A DNA stretch of 64,000 nucleotides. Source: Litomosoides sigmodontis (taxonomy: Eukaryota; Nematoda; Chromadorea; Rhabditida; Onchocercidae). Numbering within the stretch: the stretch's first letter is position 1; each line of letters starts with the position of its first letter. Positions 62,017 through 64,000 of the stretch are shown here, one piece after another. The stretch lies in NCBI GenBank assembly GCA_963070105.1, contig OY718803.1, forward strand, positions 5,438,507-5,502,506, read 5' to 3'. The position numbers were made by a program, and so were the translations under genes. The notes beneath the pieces are model-generated. The model saw only the letters and a program-made list of their open reading frames with translations, was not told the origin of the DNA and made no database searches.

Positions 62017-64000
62017 AAGATTCAGGAAATTTTTGGTGGAAAAAAGTTGAAATTTGAAGCAACGGTGGCCAATAAATTACGGTACTGTCGATTGTTTATT
62101 ATAAAAGGAAGACATTCTTCCCCCTTATTTTAAATCAATAAGATGGATGAATGATTATTTGAATGACAGACATAAATGCCATAGAAATAGGAATGTGCAC
62201 AAATGAGGGCGCTCTTTTATGACACGGACAATTTGTTTGAGTGAAAAATAGAAGCTATTCGTAATTATTTTTCAGCTGAAGTCTTCCACTGCAATTTTCG
62301 TTAGGTGAATGAAATTTATTTAATTAACAGAGGGAACAGACAGGAAAAAATATTTGGAAGTGAAAAGTAGTAGAGAAGAAAGGATAATAGCAAAACAGAG
62401 GTAGAAGATAGTGCCGTGCCGTTATTTCTGCAAGTAACAGTAGCGCCTAATTTGTTATAATTAGAACTGAAACGAAGTCTTAGGTAAATGAACTGTGTGT
62501 ATTGTTTATTTATATATTGCAATTCACTGTTGACAGTCGATAACCGTAACTCCAAGGCATCCGAAATTTCAAGATCAGTCAATGGCAGTGGAGAGCATCG
62601 GCACTTCTTTTCAGGCATTTTTTCCCTCCTCGCCCAGACACACTCGACTCAAGAACTCTTCTGGTCACTCTCCTGGAATCGCAGGAAACTGTAGTAGGAA
62701 GATTTAAAGCACGTGCTGCACTGATAACTGATAAGTTCAGTGACCTGATGAAAAATTCATTTCCGTGCCGTGAAATTTAGTCGAAAAGCAGAAAGCAACG
62801 AAATAAATTTTTGCTTAATCAAAGTTGTGCAGAATGACAGTGGGGAATTCTTATCTGTTTCTCCAATCTCTTCTTACCTTGGAATTACTTCATCAAATCC
62901 CATCGGTAATGTTCTCCAAGGCGATATTACCTACCAATGGAAGAACGTGGTTGATAATTTCATTCCTATTCCACCATTGTCAGATAGCAAACACTGTTAA
63001 CGGCATAAAACCCCCCACATTCATCTGTTATCATTTTTCAATTAATTTAATAACAACTAAAGTCAGGAACAAACTCAGTCGTTACCAAGTCGAACGCACT
63101 AAGGCAATTCAGTCAACACTGTCAACTTCTTCTTCTTCATTGAATTCAGATACTTTGATTTATTTGTGTGCGTGTGAATGCTTGGCTCAGTTATTGCTTT
63201 GTATAAATCATTCCGCTCTGTTAAATTTCTCTTCAAAGACAAGATACACTAATTGGTTTCATTTTTTTCCTCACACGAATAGAAGATAGTTGTTTGGATT
63301 GAATTTCACTCGGAGATTATCTTTTTAAAATGTAATTATTGTCTGTAAAGTACAAACAGTGATTTGCTGGGACTTTTCCACTGCAAAGCTAACACGCCCA
63401 GATGAGCTAACAAATCGATCAGACTCTTTCTGCGATCAGATCAGATCATGGTCGGTCGGTCTTCTTTCAAGATAAGACATGAAGTTGGCATGTTCATCAA
63501 GTTCTGCAACTCAGTGGTTCAGTGCATCTCCCCACCTCCAGTCCATCTCCAACAAAATAAATGGAATGATTAAGCAGCAGATGATGAGAAGCGTTGGAGA
63601 AAGTTATCAGAAAGAAAAGTTGCAACAAAGCACAAAACTAAATTCATACTTTCTGATGAAGTAATTTAATTTCAAGTAAAACTATTAACGTCACTCGCCA
63701 TTTATTTTGTTGCAAATGCGAGCATAAAAAGAATGTCGAAGACGTAGTTTGAAAATATTTACATAAAAAAGGAAAAAAATGAAAGATCGATGAGATAGTT
63801 GTCAGTTGATTGATTTATATGCGCTACGTTTTGATCATTAAATATTCATGGCAACCATGAAAATAGGATGAGAATATAAATGGTAGCGAAATTGATGAAA
63901 ATAATTCCATTCCAGTGATTGCCACTCTCAATCATTAAAAAGGAAGAAAAACTAAACAACTCGTTCTTCAAGTTATCTGCTAGCTAAACTTCGAGAAGAT
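62016..64000. other. Right-edge region without a supported gene
   Basis: Overlapping plus frames at 62770-63000 (76 codons) and 62825-63289 (154 codons) lie in different phases. Neither shows a domain, and the longer one is rich in Ser, Leu and Cys. No gene is called. Confidence 0.45.

Noticed and set aside
61859..62062. Met-Tyr-Val-Cys and Tyr-Ile-His-Thr repeat frames
   Set aside because: They are translations of the TACA microsatellite on the two strands.
62825..63289. 154-codon plus frame near the right edge
   Set aside because: Ser/Leu/Cys-rich composition, no domain, no splice sites and a competing frame in the same span.
1..64000. tRNA, rRNA, CRISPR or intact transposon
   Set aside because: No cloverleaf box motifs, no rRNA blocks, no spaced repeats and no transposase or reverse-transcriptase motifs were seen on either strand by eye.

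Overview
The window looks like nuclear DNA of a nematode, probably a parasitic clade III (Spirurina-type) worm. Genes are cut into short exons joined by small AT-rich introns, the acceptors mostly end in TTTCAG, TTTTAG or TTGCAG, and several proteins best fit nematode versions of their families. The clade is an inference from gene style and AT content; only a database search could name the species. Exons were joined by hand, and a join was accepted only where donor, acceptor and reading phase agreed.

Layout. (1) 0.7-0.94 kb: a possible last exon of a gene running off the left edge. (2) 1.43-3.75 kb, plus strand: complete 7-exon ER-resident FKBP prolyl isomerase with three EF-hands and a C-terminal KDEL. 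(3) 5.16-7.15 kb, minus: TMEM200-family two-pass membrane protein, 5' end not placed. (4) 10.0-10.7 kb: a 690-bp array of an 11-bp unit running into a 5-bp unit. (5) 12.8-17.0 kb, minus: phase-consistent exons of an unrecognised gene. (6) 18.1-24.9 kb, minus: complete 20-exon gene for two doublecortin domains followed by four PLAT domains (1095 aa), the most unusual gene here. (7) 28.1-30.1 kb, plus: FoxF-class forkhead factor (LET-381 type). (8) 31.0-34.25 kb, minus: GnRH/AKH-receptor-like GPCR. (9) 35.1-35.3 kb, plus: a very small two-exon candidate. (10) 38.4-42.1 kb, plus: CES-2/PAR-type bZIP factor. (11) 45.0-47.5 kb, plus: complete mitochondrial branched-chain 2-oxoacid dehydrogenase E1 beta. 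(12) 51.3-53.5 kb, minus: TENT5/FAM46 poly(A) polymerase with an apparent GC-AG intron. (13) 58.8-59.1 kb, plus: a possible last exon of an unknown gene. The rest is AT-rich noncoding DNA with many microsatellites.

The genes are not an operon: strands alternate and spacers are kilobases long. They form a mixed set: protein folding in the ER, ciliary or cytoskeletal scaffolding, neuropeptide signalling, developmental transcription factors, amino-acid catabolism and mRNA polyadenylation. No tRNA, rRNA, CRISPR array or intact transposon was seen.
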